Source: Sva-07 sp963715825 (lineage in GTDB: Bacteria; Actinomycetota; Acidimicrobiia; Acidimicrobiales; Ilumatobacteraceae). From it: a stretch of 64,000 nt of DNA. Location of the stretch: NCBI GenBank assembly GCA_963715825.1, contig CAVQSI010000034.1, positions 1-64,000 on the forward strand, in the 5' to 3' direction. The notes under the pieces were generated by a model that saw only the letters and a program-made list of their open reading frames with translations, was not told the DNA's origin and did not search any database. The translations under genes and the position numbers were made by a program. Shown here one piece after another: positions 18,064-25,926 of this stretch (position 1 is its first letter; every line of letters starts with the position of its first letter).

Positions 18064-18746
18064 GCTGTGGCGGTCGCCCCGAGGTCGGCGTGGACCGTGT
18101 CGAGGGCGACGATCGCTGCACGTCGAGCGCCTTCGTCCATGTCATGGTCCGAGAACCGGGCTTCGCGGTAGAGCGCAGCGAGCCGAGCAATGGCAGCCGG
18201 GTCGACCCGGTGTTCGGCGAGGACCCGCTCGATCAACTCGGTCGACGTGTCCGACGGGTGCCGCTCGACGCCGGCCTCGACGACGGCAGCCTCGAGGCGG
18301 AGCCAGCACTCGACGATGGCATCGCGCGGACGTCCGCGCCGCAGCGCAGCTCGCTGCGCGTCGGCGTCGGCGCCGATCGTCGACGCAACGTCGGCGAGCA
18401 CCTCGAAGTCGGTGGCTGCACGGCGGCCTCGACGCGTCCAGGCGAACGACATGCGATTGCGCCAGATGTAGGCCGCAGCGAGCACCGCCCCGATGGCGAG
18501 GACCAGGTAGAAGAGCCCTCTGACGATCGCCTCGAAGATCGGGGACGGCTCGGTCTCGCTGCGCTCGACGGGTTCGGCCACCTCTGTGTCGACCTGCACG
18601 TCGACCACCTGCGGGCGGGCCTCGATCCGTTCGAACACGTCGGGTGGACCGTCGGCAAGCGGGACCGGCCCGGCGGTGGTGATGGCAGCAAAGAGCAGTG
18701 CGGCCAGGACACCGACCAGCACGACGATCGTGGCCCGGTCCTTCAC
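18060..18746 (-). CDS. DUF4129 domain membrane protein
   Basis: A 228-residue protein with an N-terminal hydrophobic segment (7-25), an extracytoplasmic stretch, a second membrane helix (about 78-96) and a C-terminal cytosolic DUF4129 domain ending in LAALYREARFSDHDM, the family hallmark. DUF4129 proteins are regular partners of MoxR/DUF58 and sometimes transglutaminase-like proteins, which are absent here. First gene of the operon; the GTG start is preceded by TACGCT 7 nt upstream, suggesting a leaderless message. Confidence 0.8.
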   Translation of the reverse strand: MKDRATIVVLVGVLAALLFAAITTAGPVPLADGPPDVFERIEARPQVVDVQVDTEVAEPVERSETEPSPIFEAIVRGLFYLVLAIGAVLAAAYIWRNRMSFAWTRRGRRAATDFEVLADVASTIGADADAQRAALRRGRPRDAIVECWLRLEAAVVEAGVERHPSDTSTELIERVLAEHRVDPAAIARLAALYREARFSDHDMDEGARRAAIVALDTVHADLGATATA

Positions 18747-18753
18747 CGACCGC

Positions 18754-18759
18754 AGCGTA
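18754..18759 (-). promoter_or_regulatory. -10 box of the MoxR operon
   Basis: TACGCT on the minus strand, 7 nt before the GTG at 18746; fits the leaderless spacing seen at many other starts in this window. Confidence 0.45.
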
Positions 18760-18783
18760 GTTGCGGCCGTCGGCCCGGTCTTC

Positions 18784-18918
18784 TCAGCGGGTCATGCGTC
18801 CGGTCTCGTGTGCCCAGCTCGCGATCTCGACGCGCTCGACGGACTCGGCCATCCGCTCGAGCCGGTAGCGCAGCGTGTTCGCGTGCACGAACCGTGTGCC
18901 GGCGGCTCGCGGACGGCC
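18784..18918 (-). pseudogene. remnant of a PucR/CdaR-type regulator (C-terminal HTH)
   Basis: A 44-codon open stretch whose product contains FVHANTLRYRLERMAESVE, which is the recognition-helix region that ends PucR/CdaR-type regulators (consensus H-x-N-T-x-R-Y-R-L-x-R). Frame is closed by TGA immediately upstream, and an overlapping frame holds LEEHDLGDEAVRE, so at most 60-70 codons of the original remain before the divergent NADH dehydrogenase begins. No start codon or ribosome site. I read it as a truncated leftover, not a functional gene. Confidence 0.45.
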
Positions 18919-19009
18919 TCATCGCCGAGGTCGTGTTCCTCCAGTGACGCTGCTGCCGCCGTTTCGCTGCCGCCGTTTCCCGGATGGATGAATCAGGAAT
19001 GCTTGGAGC

Positions 19010-20329
19010 ATGACGGACGACAGGATGCACGTGGTGATCATCGGTGGCGGCTTCGGCGGGATCGCTGCGGCCACGGGCCTGGCCGACGCACCGGTGCGGA
19101 TCACGCTCGTCGATCGTCGCAATCACCATCTCTTCCAACCCCTGCTGTATCAGGTGGCGACCGCCGGGCTCGCTCCTGCGGACATCGCCCACCCGATCCG
19201 CTCGGTCCTCGCCGACCAGTCGAACGCAACGGTGCTGCTCGGCGAGGTGAGCGACATCGATCGCGACGAGCACCGAGTGCAGCTCGCCGACGGTGCCCCG
19301 CTGCACTACGACCGCCTCGTCCTCGCGACCGGAACCCGTCACTCGTACTTCGGACACGACGACTGGGAGCAGTTCGCACCCGGACTCAAGACGATCGAGG
19401 ATGCGATCGAGATCCGGAGACGGATCCTGTTGGCGTTCGAGCGAGCCGAACGAACGCACGACGCTGACGAGCGCCGCGCGCAGCTGACCTTCGTGGTCGT
19501 CGGTGGTGGTCCGACGGGTGTCGAGATGGCAGGCGCCATCGCTGAGATCGCGTTCCGGACGCTGACTGCGGAGTTCCGTTCGATCGATCCGGCGTCGGCG
19601 CAGGTGATCCTGCTCGAAGCTGCCGACCGCATCCTCGGCGCCTATCCGGAAGGTCTGTCGGCGAAGGCCGAACAACAACTTCGCGACCTCGGTGTCGACG
19701 TGCGCACCGGCGTGGAGGTGATCGGTCTCGACGATCGTTGCGTCGACACATCGGATGGGGTCATCGTGTCGCGAACCGTGGTGTGGGGGGCGGGAAACGA
19801 GGCGTCGCCGCTCGCACGAGCGGTCGGTGCCGAGACAGACCGAGCGGGCCGAGCGATCGTGGGCGCCGACCTCGCCGTGACGGGTCACTCGGAGATCTTC
19901 GTGATCGGCGATGCCGCGCATGCCCAGTCGAACGGCACCGCGGTTCCGGGTGTGGCACAGGGCGCGATACAGGGCGGCAAGCACGTAGCGCTGGCGATCC
20001 GCGCCGACCTCGTCGGCGTCGCACGGCCGGTCTTCCGATACCGCGACAAGGGGGAACTGGCGACGATCGGCCGCTCGTCTGCGGTCGGCACCATCGGCCC
20101 GCTGCACCTGTCGGGGTGGATTGCCTGGATGGCGTGGTGGGCGGTCCACATCGTGTTCCTCATCGATTTCCGATCACGTCTGCTCGTCTTCTTCAGCTGG
20201 GCGTGGAGCTATCTCACCTTCCAGCGGGGAAGTCGGTTGATCACCGGTACCTGGTCGCCGCGAGGCACGCCACCGTCAACGGGGCGAGGAGGACGGGGCC
20301 TCTCCCCGTCGACCGGCGACGCCAACTAG
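19010..20329 (+). CDS. ndh: type II NADH dehydrogenase (NDH-2)
   Basis: A 439-residue FAD flavoprotein that oxidises NADH and reduces quinone without proton pumping, at the inner face of the membrane. Visible: N-terminal FAD motif IIGGGFGGIAAA (10-21), NHHLFQPLLYQVATAGL typical of NDH-2, the NADH-binding GGGPTGVEMAGA near residue 166, the second FAD motif EIFVIGDAAH, and a C-terminal hydrophobic/amphipathic region (LSGWIAWMAWWAVHIVFLI) for membrane attachment. Length matches mycobacterial Ndh. The start is ATG with GGAG upstream. Transcribed alone. Confidence 0.92.
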   Translation: MTDDRMHVVIIGGGFGGIAAATGLADAPVRITLVDRRNHHLFQPLLYQVATAGLAPADIAHPIRSVLADQSNATVLLGEVSDIDRDEHRVQLADGAPLHYDRLVLATGTRHSYFGHDDWEQFAPGLKTIEDAIEIRRRILLAFERAERTHDADERRAQLTFVVVGGGPTGVEMAGAIAEIAFRTLTAEFRSIDPASAQVILLEAADRILGAYPEGLSAKAEQQLRDLGVDVRTGVEVIGLDDRCVDTSDGVIVSRTVVWGAGNEASPLARAVGAETDRAGRAIVGADLAVTGHSEIFVIGDAAHAQSNGTAVPGVAQGAIQGGKHVALAIRADLVGVARPVFRYRDKGELATIGRSSAVGTIGPLHLSGWIAWMAWWAVHIVFLIDFRSRLLVFFSWAWSYLTFQRGSRLITGTWSPRGTPPSTGRGGRGLSPSTGDAN

Positions 20330-20362
20330 GATCTCGATCCTGCCCAACATCCCGAGGTCAGA

Positions 20363-20755
20363 ATGAGCGCCACGGACCGGACCTCCAAGACGTGTGTCGT
20401 CTGCGGGCGCACGATCGAGTGGCGCAAGAAGTGGGAGCGCAACTGGGACTCCGTGCGCTACTGCTCGGACGCATGCCGCAGGCGTCGCGTGCGTCCAGTC
20501 GACCACGAGTTGGCTTCGGCGATCCTCACACTGCTCGACGATCGGGTGGCCGGCGCGACGATCTGTCCCTCCGAGGCGGCCCGCATGGTCGCCGATGGCG
20601 GCGCCGCGGTGGAGTGGCGCAACCTGATGGAGCCGACCCGCGCCGCTGCACGGCGACTGGTGGCGTCCGGCGACATCGAGATCATCCAGCGAGGGCGCCC
20701 CGTCGACCCGTCGACAGCCAAGGGGCCCATTCGACTGCGACGACGACTGCGCTGA
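20363..20755 (+). CDS. DUF2256-DUF3253 fusion protein
   Basis: A 130-residue protein. Residues 8-45 are a DUF2256 zinc-ribbon-like motif with Cys11-x2-Cys14 and Cys34-x3-Cys38 (KTCVVCGRTIEWRKKW, RYCSDACRRRR). Residues 48-130 form a DUF3253 winged-helix-like domain (ILTLLDDRVAGATICPSEAARMV, ARRLVASGDIEIIQRGRPVDP). The two are often separate genes; the fusion is known in bacteria. Probably a small nucleic-acid-binding protein, but no function is established. Confidence 0.82.
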   Translation: MSATDRTSKTCVVCGRTIEWRKKWERNWDSVRYCSDACRRRRVRPVDHELASAILTLLDDRVAGATICPSEAARMVADGGAAVEWRNLMEPTRAAARRLVASGDIEIIQRGRPVDPSTAKGPIRLRRRLR

Positions 20756-20820
20756 CGACATCGGGCGTCGTCGTGTCCTGCTCGCAGTTGCCGCCGAACC
20801 TGCGCCCGGGCGTGTTCGAG

Positions 20821-21357
20821 CTACGCGACGCCCAAGCGCTGTGCGGCCCGAATTGCTGCCTCGGGGCCTGCGAGCAGACGGAGCAGGATCAGGCCGTCGA
20901 TGACGGCGATGGCCGCTTCGGCCTCGGTTCGGCGTTCCTGCTCGCTGCCGGTGAGGAACAGCATCACCCAGGCGATCCACGCCTCGATCAGTTGCGGCAC
21001 CAGCGTGTCGAACGGTGCCCGTCCGGTAGCGGCGAGGCCATTGGCCTCGAAGAACAGCGCGAAGATCCGGTCGGTCTCGTCGCGTGCGAGGACGGGCCAG
21101 GCCGCTCGTGCGAGTTCGAGGTGATCGGCGGCAGGTGAGGCGAACGCCTCGCCGAGTGTCGCCTGCAACTGCAGTCCCATCGACATGACGACCTCGGTGA
21201 TCAGGGCCTCCTTGGTGGGGAAGTAGTAGACCACGGTGCGGTCGTTGATCCCCAGGTGTTTGGCCACGCGTCCGAACGTGAGCTGGCTCAGGCCGTCGTC
21301 CAGTGCGGCGGCGAGGGCACCGTCGAGGATGTCCTGTTTGGTGTGTCGGTAGCCCAT
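20821..21357 (-). CDS. TetR family transcriptional regulator
   Basis: A 178-residue repressor. The N-terminal HTH spans about residues 5-48 (KQDILDGALAAALDDGLSQLTFGRVAKHLGINDRTVVYYFPTK read in pieces), with a helical ligand-binding C-terminal domain. ATG at 21357 is chosen over an in-frame GTG at 21381 because the latter lies inside the palindromic operator. Divergent from the epoxide-hydrolase-family operon, whose promoter it most likely represses along with its own. The ligand is unknown, perhaps a terpene or ketone substrate of the operon. Confidence 0.85.
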   Translation of the reverse strand: MGYRHTKQDILDGALAAALDDGLSQLTFGRVAKHLGINDRTVVYYFPTKEALITEVVMSMGLQLQATLGEAFASPAADHLELARAAWPVLARDETDRIFALFFEANGLAATGRAPFDTLVPQLIEAWIAWVMLFLTGSEQERRTEAEAAIAVIDGLILLRLLAGPEAAIRAAQRLGVA

Positions 21358-21370
21358 CCCGGCCTTGACT

Positions 21371-21384
21371 GTAGTGATCACTAC
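21371..21384. promoter_or_regulatory. TetR operator palindrome GTAGTGATCACTAC
   Basis: A perfect 14-bp palindrome 14 bp upstream of the TetR ATG, with a further half-site TCACTACA at 21403-21410 on the other side of a TAGGGT -10 box (21388-21393) that points toward the operon at 21465. Placement over the shared divergent promoter is that of an autoregulatory TetR operator. Confidence 0.65.
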
Positions 21385-21387
21385 GAA

Positions 21388-21393
21388 TAGGGT
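21388..21393 (+). promoter_or_regulatory. -10 box of the 21465 operon
   Basis: TAGGGT between the TetR palindrome and its half-site. Unlike most promoters here it leaves a leader of about 65 nt, and the first gene has a GAGGAG ribosome site at 21453-21458. Confidence 0.4.
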
Positions 21394-21464
21394 CTGAAGT
21401 CGTCACTACAGATCATGCCAAACCGCAGCCGTTCCGCAACGGTGGCACCCCACGAGGAGTTCAC

Positions 21465-21857
21465 ATGACCCACGCCGCACTCGAACCGACGGAGATCGTC
21501 GAGGCGTTTCTCGATGCGTTCATCGCGATGGACTTCGACACGGCGCTGACGTTCCTCGCCGACGACTGCGAGTACACGAACATCCCGATGGGCACGGTGC
21601 GCGGCCATGCCGGTGTCCGCGAGGTGCTCGGCCCCTTCTTCGCGCCGATCCACGAGAACGAGTTCCTGATCCTGCGCACTGCGGCCGACGGCCCGGTCGT
21701 GTTCATGGAACGTCTCGACCGGCACCGCCTCGACCACGGCTGGCGAGAGCTCCCGGTCAACAGCGTCTTCGAGGTCCATGACGGGCTGATCACGGTCTGG
21801 CGGGACTACTTCGACCTCGGCACCGCCGCCACGATCCACGACCCAGCCGCGGCCTGA
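21465..21857 (+). CDS. limonene-1,2-epoxide hydrolase / SnoaL-like protein
   Basis: A 130-residue single-domain protein of the NTF2-like fold. It keeps the limonene-epoxide-hydrolase Asp-Arg-Asp arrangement: an Arg and Asp two residues apart in FMERLDRHRL and the Asp in WRDYFDLG near residue 112-117. The family hydrolyses small epoxides by direct attack of an activated water. Length fits. First gene of a TetR-controlled operon with a strong GAGGAG ribosome site. SnoaL-like cyclase or isomerase remains possible. Confidence 0.75.
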   Translation: MTHAALEPTEIVEAFLDAFIAMDFDTALTFLADDCEYTNIPMGTVRGHAGVREVLGPFFAPIHENEFLILRTAADGPVVFMERLDRHRLDHGWRELPVNSVFEVHDGLITVWRDYFDLGTAATIHDPAAA

Positions 21858-21885
21858 CCGCCCCCCGAACCACTGGAGAACCCTG

Positions 21886-22766
21886 ATGTCAACGATGACC
21901 GAAACCGAAGCGTCCGACCTGTTCCGTCGCGAGCCGGACCGATTTCTCGACGTCGGCGCCGGCGAAGCGGCCTACCGGGTCGTCGGTTCCGGCCCGGATG
22001 TGCTGTTCGTCCACGGCTGGCCGGTCAGCTCGTGCGACGTTTCGCAAACTCCTGCCCCATCTCGTCGACCACGTCACCTGTCACCTCGTCGACCTTCCCT
22101 CCGCCGGCTCGAGCCGATTCGACGCTGACACCCCGATGTCGATCGCAGCAGCACATCGAAACGGTGCGACGGGTCGTCGATCTCCTCGAACTCGATCAGG
22201 TCGCGGTCGTCGGCCACGACAGCGGTGGCATGATCGCCCGGCACGCCATGGTCGGCGATCTTCGCCTGCGGGCGATGGGTCTGATCAACACCGAGCCGCC
22301 GGATCCGAGCTGGCGCTTCAAGTCCTTCATCGCGTCGCGGCATCTTCCGGGTCTCAGCGCCGGGCTCGGCTGGGTGGCGGGCAAGCCGAGGATCGTCCGG
22401 TCGCGTGCCGTGTTCGGCGACGCGTTCGCCGACCGGTCGCTGCTCGGCGGCGAGTTCGCCGAGTTCTTCCTCGCGCCGCTGCACGAGAGCAAGCTCCACC
22501 GCGACGCTGCGGTGAAGCTCCTGCGCTCGTTCGACATGCAACACGTCACCGATCTCGCCGACATCCACCGCCGTCTCGACGTGCCGGTGCAGCTGGTGTG
22601 GGGCGACAAGGACCCGTTCTTCCCCGTCGAGCGCGCCAAGGCAATGGTCGGCGGCTTCCCCGATGCGCAGCTCGAGGTGATCGAAGGCGCCGGCCTGTTC
22701 TCCCACGAGGAACGACCCGCCGAGGTGGCTGCGGCCCTGCTCCCGACGCTCACCGGCACCCGCTGA
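21886..22766 (+). CDS. alpha/beta hydrolase (haloalkane dehalogenase/epoxide hydrolase type), two frameshifts
   Basis: About 292 residues when two extra bases are ignored (near 22033 and 22148). With both skipped the reading runs VLFVHGWPVSS-ATFRKLLPHLVDHVTCHLVDLP and MSIA-QHIETVRRVVDLLEL without loss. Features: HGWP oxyanion loop, nucleophile elbow VVGHDSGG (Asp as nucleophile, as in dehalogenases and epoxide hydrolases), and PVQLVWGDKDPFFP toward the C-terminus; the expected catalytic His appears as FSHEERP. As written it is broken in three frames; residual sequencing error is the simplest explanation. It follows the epoxide-hydrolase-like gene by 28 bp. Confidence 0.7.
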
Positions 22767-22770
22767 GGCG

Positions 22771-24285
22771 GTGACATCAGGCCCGGACGACACCGAGAAC
22801 GCACGGCAGGTCGTGGAGCGTTGTACCGGGGCCTGGCTCGACGACGACCTTGCCGGGATCATCTCGAGTGACGCCGAGGGTCGCGGGTCGCGGGGTGACC
22901 TCGACGGCAAAGATGTGTCGATGGAGTCGGCGCAGATCGCCCGGATCGCGGACCTCGGGGGATGGAACCTCGACGGCGCTGTCGATGTCGCCGGCGCGGA
23001 TCCGGTGCTGGCCACACCCTGGCCGGTCGGTGAGGTCGCGGCGGTGGCCTTGGCCGCAGCGGGTGCCGCTGCCGCCCGGCTCGCACGGCGCGCCGGCGGT
23101 GACCCGGGGCGGGTGCAGACCGACGTCGGCGATGCCGCGGCCGCGACGATCGGATTCGCCCTCATGCGCGTCGACGGCGAGTCGATGGCGCGGACCAACG
23201 CCGAGAATCCCTGGGTCGGCCGGTATCGGTGCGCCGACGGCCGGTGGATCCACCTGCACGGCGGGTTCCCGCCGCTCGTCGAACGGTTGGCGATGCTGCT
23301 CGACTCGCCAGTCGACGCCGACGAGTCGACGATCGCCGCAGCGGTGAGCGGGTGGGAGTCGGTTCCGCTCGAAGACGCCATCGCGGAACGGCGCGGTTGC
23401 TCGGCGATCATCCGCAGTGAGGACGAGTGGCGACAGCACCCGCAGGGCGAACTCGTCCACGCATGGCCAACGGTCGTCCGTCGTGATGCTGGGTTGCCCG
23501 CGTCGACGAGGTGGTCCCCGTCGCCGGCGCGCCCACTCGACGGCCTCCGCGTGCTCGACCTCACCCGGGTGCTCGCCGGGCCCACATGCGGGCGGACCCT
23601 CGCGGCATTCGGTGCCGACGTCCTCCACGTCCGCGGACCGAACGTGCCCGTCGTCCCCGCCTTCGTGGTCGACACGGGGCACGGCAAACGCCAGGCGTAC
23701 GCGGACTTCGCCGATTCCGACTCGCTCGCCGCTCTGCGTCGGGTCGCGCTCGACGCCGACGTCGTGGTCCAGGGCTACCGGCCGGGTGTCGTGGCGAGGT
23801 GTGGGCTCGACGAAGCGTCCTTGCGCGCCGACGGATTCGGCGGCATCTACGGCTCGGTGTCGGCGTTCGGCCACGACGGGCCGTGGGCGGACCGCGCCGG
23901 GTGGGAGCAGTTGGCGCAGTCGACGAGTGGTCTGTGCCTCGACCCGCTGGGCGACGACAAGCCGGTGATGCTGCCCTGCGCCTTCACCGACTACACGACC
24001 GGCTTCGTGATGGCGGCAGGGATCATGGGGGCACTTGACCAGTCGCTCGACGACGGTCTGGCGACGAGGGTGGACGGATCGCTCTGTCAGACCGCCGCGT
24101 GGATGTTGCGCGTCGGCCGTCGCGACGAACTCGGGACACCGGCGAGCTCCACCCCTAGGTTCGAGCGGTCGGAGACGGGCTTCGGTGTGGTCGATCATCT
24201 CGGTCCATGCGTCGACGTCGAGGGGCTCGACGTGGGTTGGGTGCGTCCGACCACGCCACTCGGCGAGGGGACGCTGAGCTGGTGA
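22771..24285 (+). CDS. CoA-transferase family III (CaiB/BaiF)
   Basis: A 504-residue protein. The second half carries the family III signature: LDGLRVLDLTRVLAGPTCGRTLAAFGADVLHV, then VVDTGHGKRQAYADF, DVVVQGYRPGV and GGIYGSVSAFGHDGPWADRAGWEQLAQ. Family members move CoA between carboxylic acids; the nucleophilic Asp is expected in the conserved segment near the FTDYTTGF stretch but I cannot fix it. The N-terminal half (about 1-250) is a diverged CaiB-like region (WPVGEVAAVALAAAGAAAARLAR, NPWVGRYRCADGRWIHLHG), so this is the long, pseudo-duplicated form. GTG start 4 bp after the hydrolase stop. Confidence 0.82.
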   Translation: MTSGPDDTENARQVVERCTGAWLDDDLAGIISSDAEGRGSRGDLDGKDVSMESAQIARIADLGGWNLDGAVDVAGADPVLATPWPVGEVAAVALAAAGAAAARLARRAGGDPGRVQTDVGDAAAATIGFALMRVDGESMARTNAENPWVGRYRCADGRWIHLHGGFPPLVERLAMLLDSPVDADESTIAAAVSGWESVPLEDAIAERRGCSAIIRSEDEWRQHPQGELVHAWPTVVRRDAGLPASTRWSPSPARPLDGLRVLDLTRVLAGPTCGRTLAAFGADVLHVRGPNVPVVPAFVVDTGHGKRQAYADFADSDSLAALRRVALDADVVVQGYRPGVVARCGLDEASLRADGFGGIYGSVSAFGHDGPWADRAGWEQLAQSTSGLCLDPLGDDKPVMLPCAFTDYTTGFVMAAGIMGALDQSLDDGLATRVDGSLCQTAAWMLRVGRRDELGTPASSTPRFERSETGFGVVDHLGPCVDVEGLDVGWVRPTTPLGEGTLSW

Positions 24286-24980
24286 ACCGGACCGACCGGC
24301 TGTACGCACTCGTCGAGGAACTGCGAGCGGTTGCGCCCGACCACCGGTCGACGACCTGGCTCGCCGAACGGTTCGAGGTCAGTACGCGCACGATCGAGCG
24401 GGATCTCTCCGCACTCCAGCAGTCGGGGGTTCCGATCTATGCGACCACGGGCCGTCGAGGCGGGTACGCGATCGACGTGCAACACACGCTGCCACCACTC
24501 AACCTGTCGGCGGCTGAAGTCGTCGCCGTGGCCACGGCGCTCGCGCAGCCGTCCTCGACGCCGTTCACGCAGGCGGGGCGAAGCGCGCTGCAGAAGATCC
24601 TTGCGGTGATGCACGAGGTCGACGCCGCCGGCGCTCACGAATTGGCCTCGCGGGTCCGGCTGTTCAGTGGGCTGCCGGGTCGGCCTCGTCCGCCCGCAGT
24701 GGTCGAGCACGCGATCGTGCAACGCCGAGTGCTCCAACTCGACTACGTCGACAAGGATGGCCGGCCCACGGCTCGCATCGTCGAACCGGTTGCCGTGCTC
24801 GGCATGGATCCGAACTGGTATCTGTGGGCGTGGTGCCGTTTGCGCGACGCGCCTCGGGCATTTCGACTGGACCGCATCCGGGGTGCCGTCATGCATGACG
24901 AGATCGCCCCGGACCGTTCGCTCGACGTGAGCCAGATGGCGCTTCCCGACCTGATCGGGCGCGGCATCCTCGGGACATGA
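24282..24980 (+). CDS. HTH-WYL transcriptional regulator (YafY-like)
   Basis: A 232-residue regulator: an N-terminal DeoR-like winged helix (RLYALVEELRA...TTWLAERFEVSTRTIERDLSALQQSGVPIYA, about 5-55) and a C-terminal WYL-type domain with NWYLWAWCRLRDAPRAFRLDRIRG. WYL regulators sense small molecules or nucleic acids. The GTG start overlaps the CoA-transferase stop (GTGA), so it is part of the TetR-controlled operon and could feed back on it. Confidence 0.85.
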   Translation: MNRTDRLYALVEELRAVAPDHRSTTWLAERFEVSTRTIERDLSALQQSGVPIYATTGRRGGYAIDVQHTLPPLNLSAAEVVAVATALAQPSSTPFTQAGRSALQKILAVMHEVDAAGAHELASRVRLFSGLPGRPRPPAVVEHAIVQRRVLQLDYVDKDGRPTARIVEPVAVLGMDPNWYLWAWCRLRDAPRAFRLDRIRGAVMHDEIAPDRSLDVSQMALPDLIGRGILGT

Positions 24981-25043
24981 CGATGGAGATTTCTCGCAAA
25001 CACCGACACAGGGTTGTCGCCGAGACGGTGGAGGGTGGCAACC

Positions 25044-25493
25044 ATGACCAACACCAACACCAACACCACGACCGACACCGACACCGACACCACCACCACC
25101 ACCACCACCACCACCGGTGCGCCCAGCGGCCCGACCGCCGTCGCGAACCCCGTCACATGGTTCGAGATCCACAGCGCCGAGCCGGCTCGGGCGAAGGAGT
25201 TCTACCGTTGCGTCTTCGGATGGAGCTTCGACGAGTCGATGCCGGAGTACACCGAGATCCAGTTGGGAGACGGCGCACCGATCGGCGGCGGCATCGTCGA
25301 CAACGGCGGCAACTACCCGAACGATGCGATCTTCATGATCCAGGTCCCGGACGTCGCCGCCGCGATCGCAGCGGCACGGCACGCTGGCGGTTCGGTGATC
25401 GCCGACGCGCAGACACCCTCCGGCGGACCCACCTTCGGCTACGTCGCCAACCCCGACGGAGCCGTGTTCGGCATCTGGTGCCCGCCAGGCTGA
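25044..25493 (+). CDS. VOC (glyoxalase) family protein with Thr-rich N-terminus
   Basis: A 149-residue protein. Residues 2-24 are almost only Thr, Asn and Asp, encoded by an ACC/AAC/GAC microsatellite. The VOC domain follows (about 30-149): NPVTWFEIHSAEPARAKEFYRCVFGW, IGGGIVD, and FGYVANPDGAVFGIWCPP, typical of the CFP-30-like dihydroxy-metal fold family. Substrate unknown. ATG at 25044 is preferred over an upstream in-frame start because of the GAGGGTGG site about 8 bp before it. Confidence 0.8.
   Translation: MTNTNTNTTTDTDTDTTTTTTTTTGAPSGPTAVANPVTWFEIHSAEPARAKEFYRCVFGWSFDESMPEYTEIQLGDGAPIGGGIVDNGGNYPNDAIFMIQVPDVAAAIAAARHAGGSVIADAQTPSGGPTFGYVANPDGAVFGIWCPPG
25047..25115 (+). repeat. trinucleotide microsatellite (ACC/AAC/GAC)
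   Basis: About 23 codons built from AACACC and GACACC units ending in a run of seven or eight ACC. Length changes by triplets would alter the Thr/Asn/Asp tail without breaking frame. Confidence 0.85.
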
Positions 25494-25524
25494 TCGACGC
25501 ACTCGGAGTGCGTGGAGGTCGGCG

Positions 25525-25824
25525 GTGAGCACGTTCGAGTTCACCGCCGACCTCTGGCGTTACACCGGGAAAGCGGCCTGGTACCTCGTGACGCTTCCGC
25601 ACGATGTCGCCGACGACATCGACGAGATCACCGGCGAGACGCGTCGCGGATTCGGGTCGGTGCGCGTCGAAGTGACCCTTGGCTCCAGCACGTGGAGCAC
25701 CTCGATCTTTCCCGACACGAAGTCGGAGTCGTTCGTCCTCCCCGTGAAGAAGGCGGTCCGAATCGCTGAGGACCTCGACGACGGCTCGCCCGTTGCGGTT
25801 CGCCTCACCCTCATCGACCTCTGA
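25525..25824 (+). CDS. DUF1905 domain protein
   Basis: A 99-residue small beta-barrel-like protein with the DUF1905 pattern FTADLWRYTGKAAWYLVTLPHDVADDI...GFGSVRVEVTLGSSTWSTSIFP and VLPVKKAVRIAEDLDDGSPVAVRLTL. Function unknown. GTG start; 31 bp after the VOC gene, likely cotranscribed. Confidence 0.85.
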   Translation: MSTFEFTADLWRYTGKAAWYLVTLPHDVADDIDEITGETRRGFGSVRVEVTLGSSTWSTSIFPDTKSESFVLPVKKAVRIAEDLDDGSPVAVRLTLIDL

Positions 25825-25926
25825 CGCGCCGCTCGACTTCGGCAGCGGATGACCTTAGCCCCTGGGGGTATCGCCGGCCCGGGCGGAGAATGAACGCAGG
25901 CCGTGTCGGCCGAGGACGGGAGCGTC

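Noticed and set aside
20821..21381. GTG at 21381 as TetR start
   Set aside because: It would place the start codon within the palindrome GTAGTGATCACTAC; ATG at 21357 begins right before the conserved HTH.
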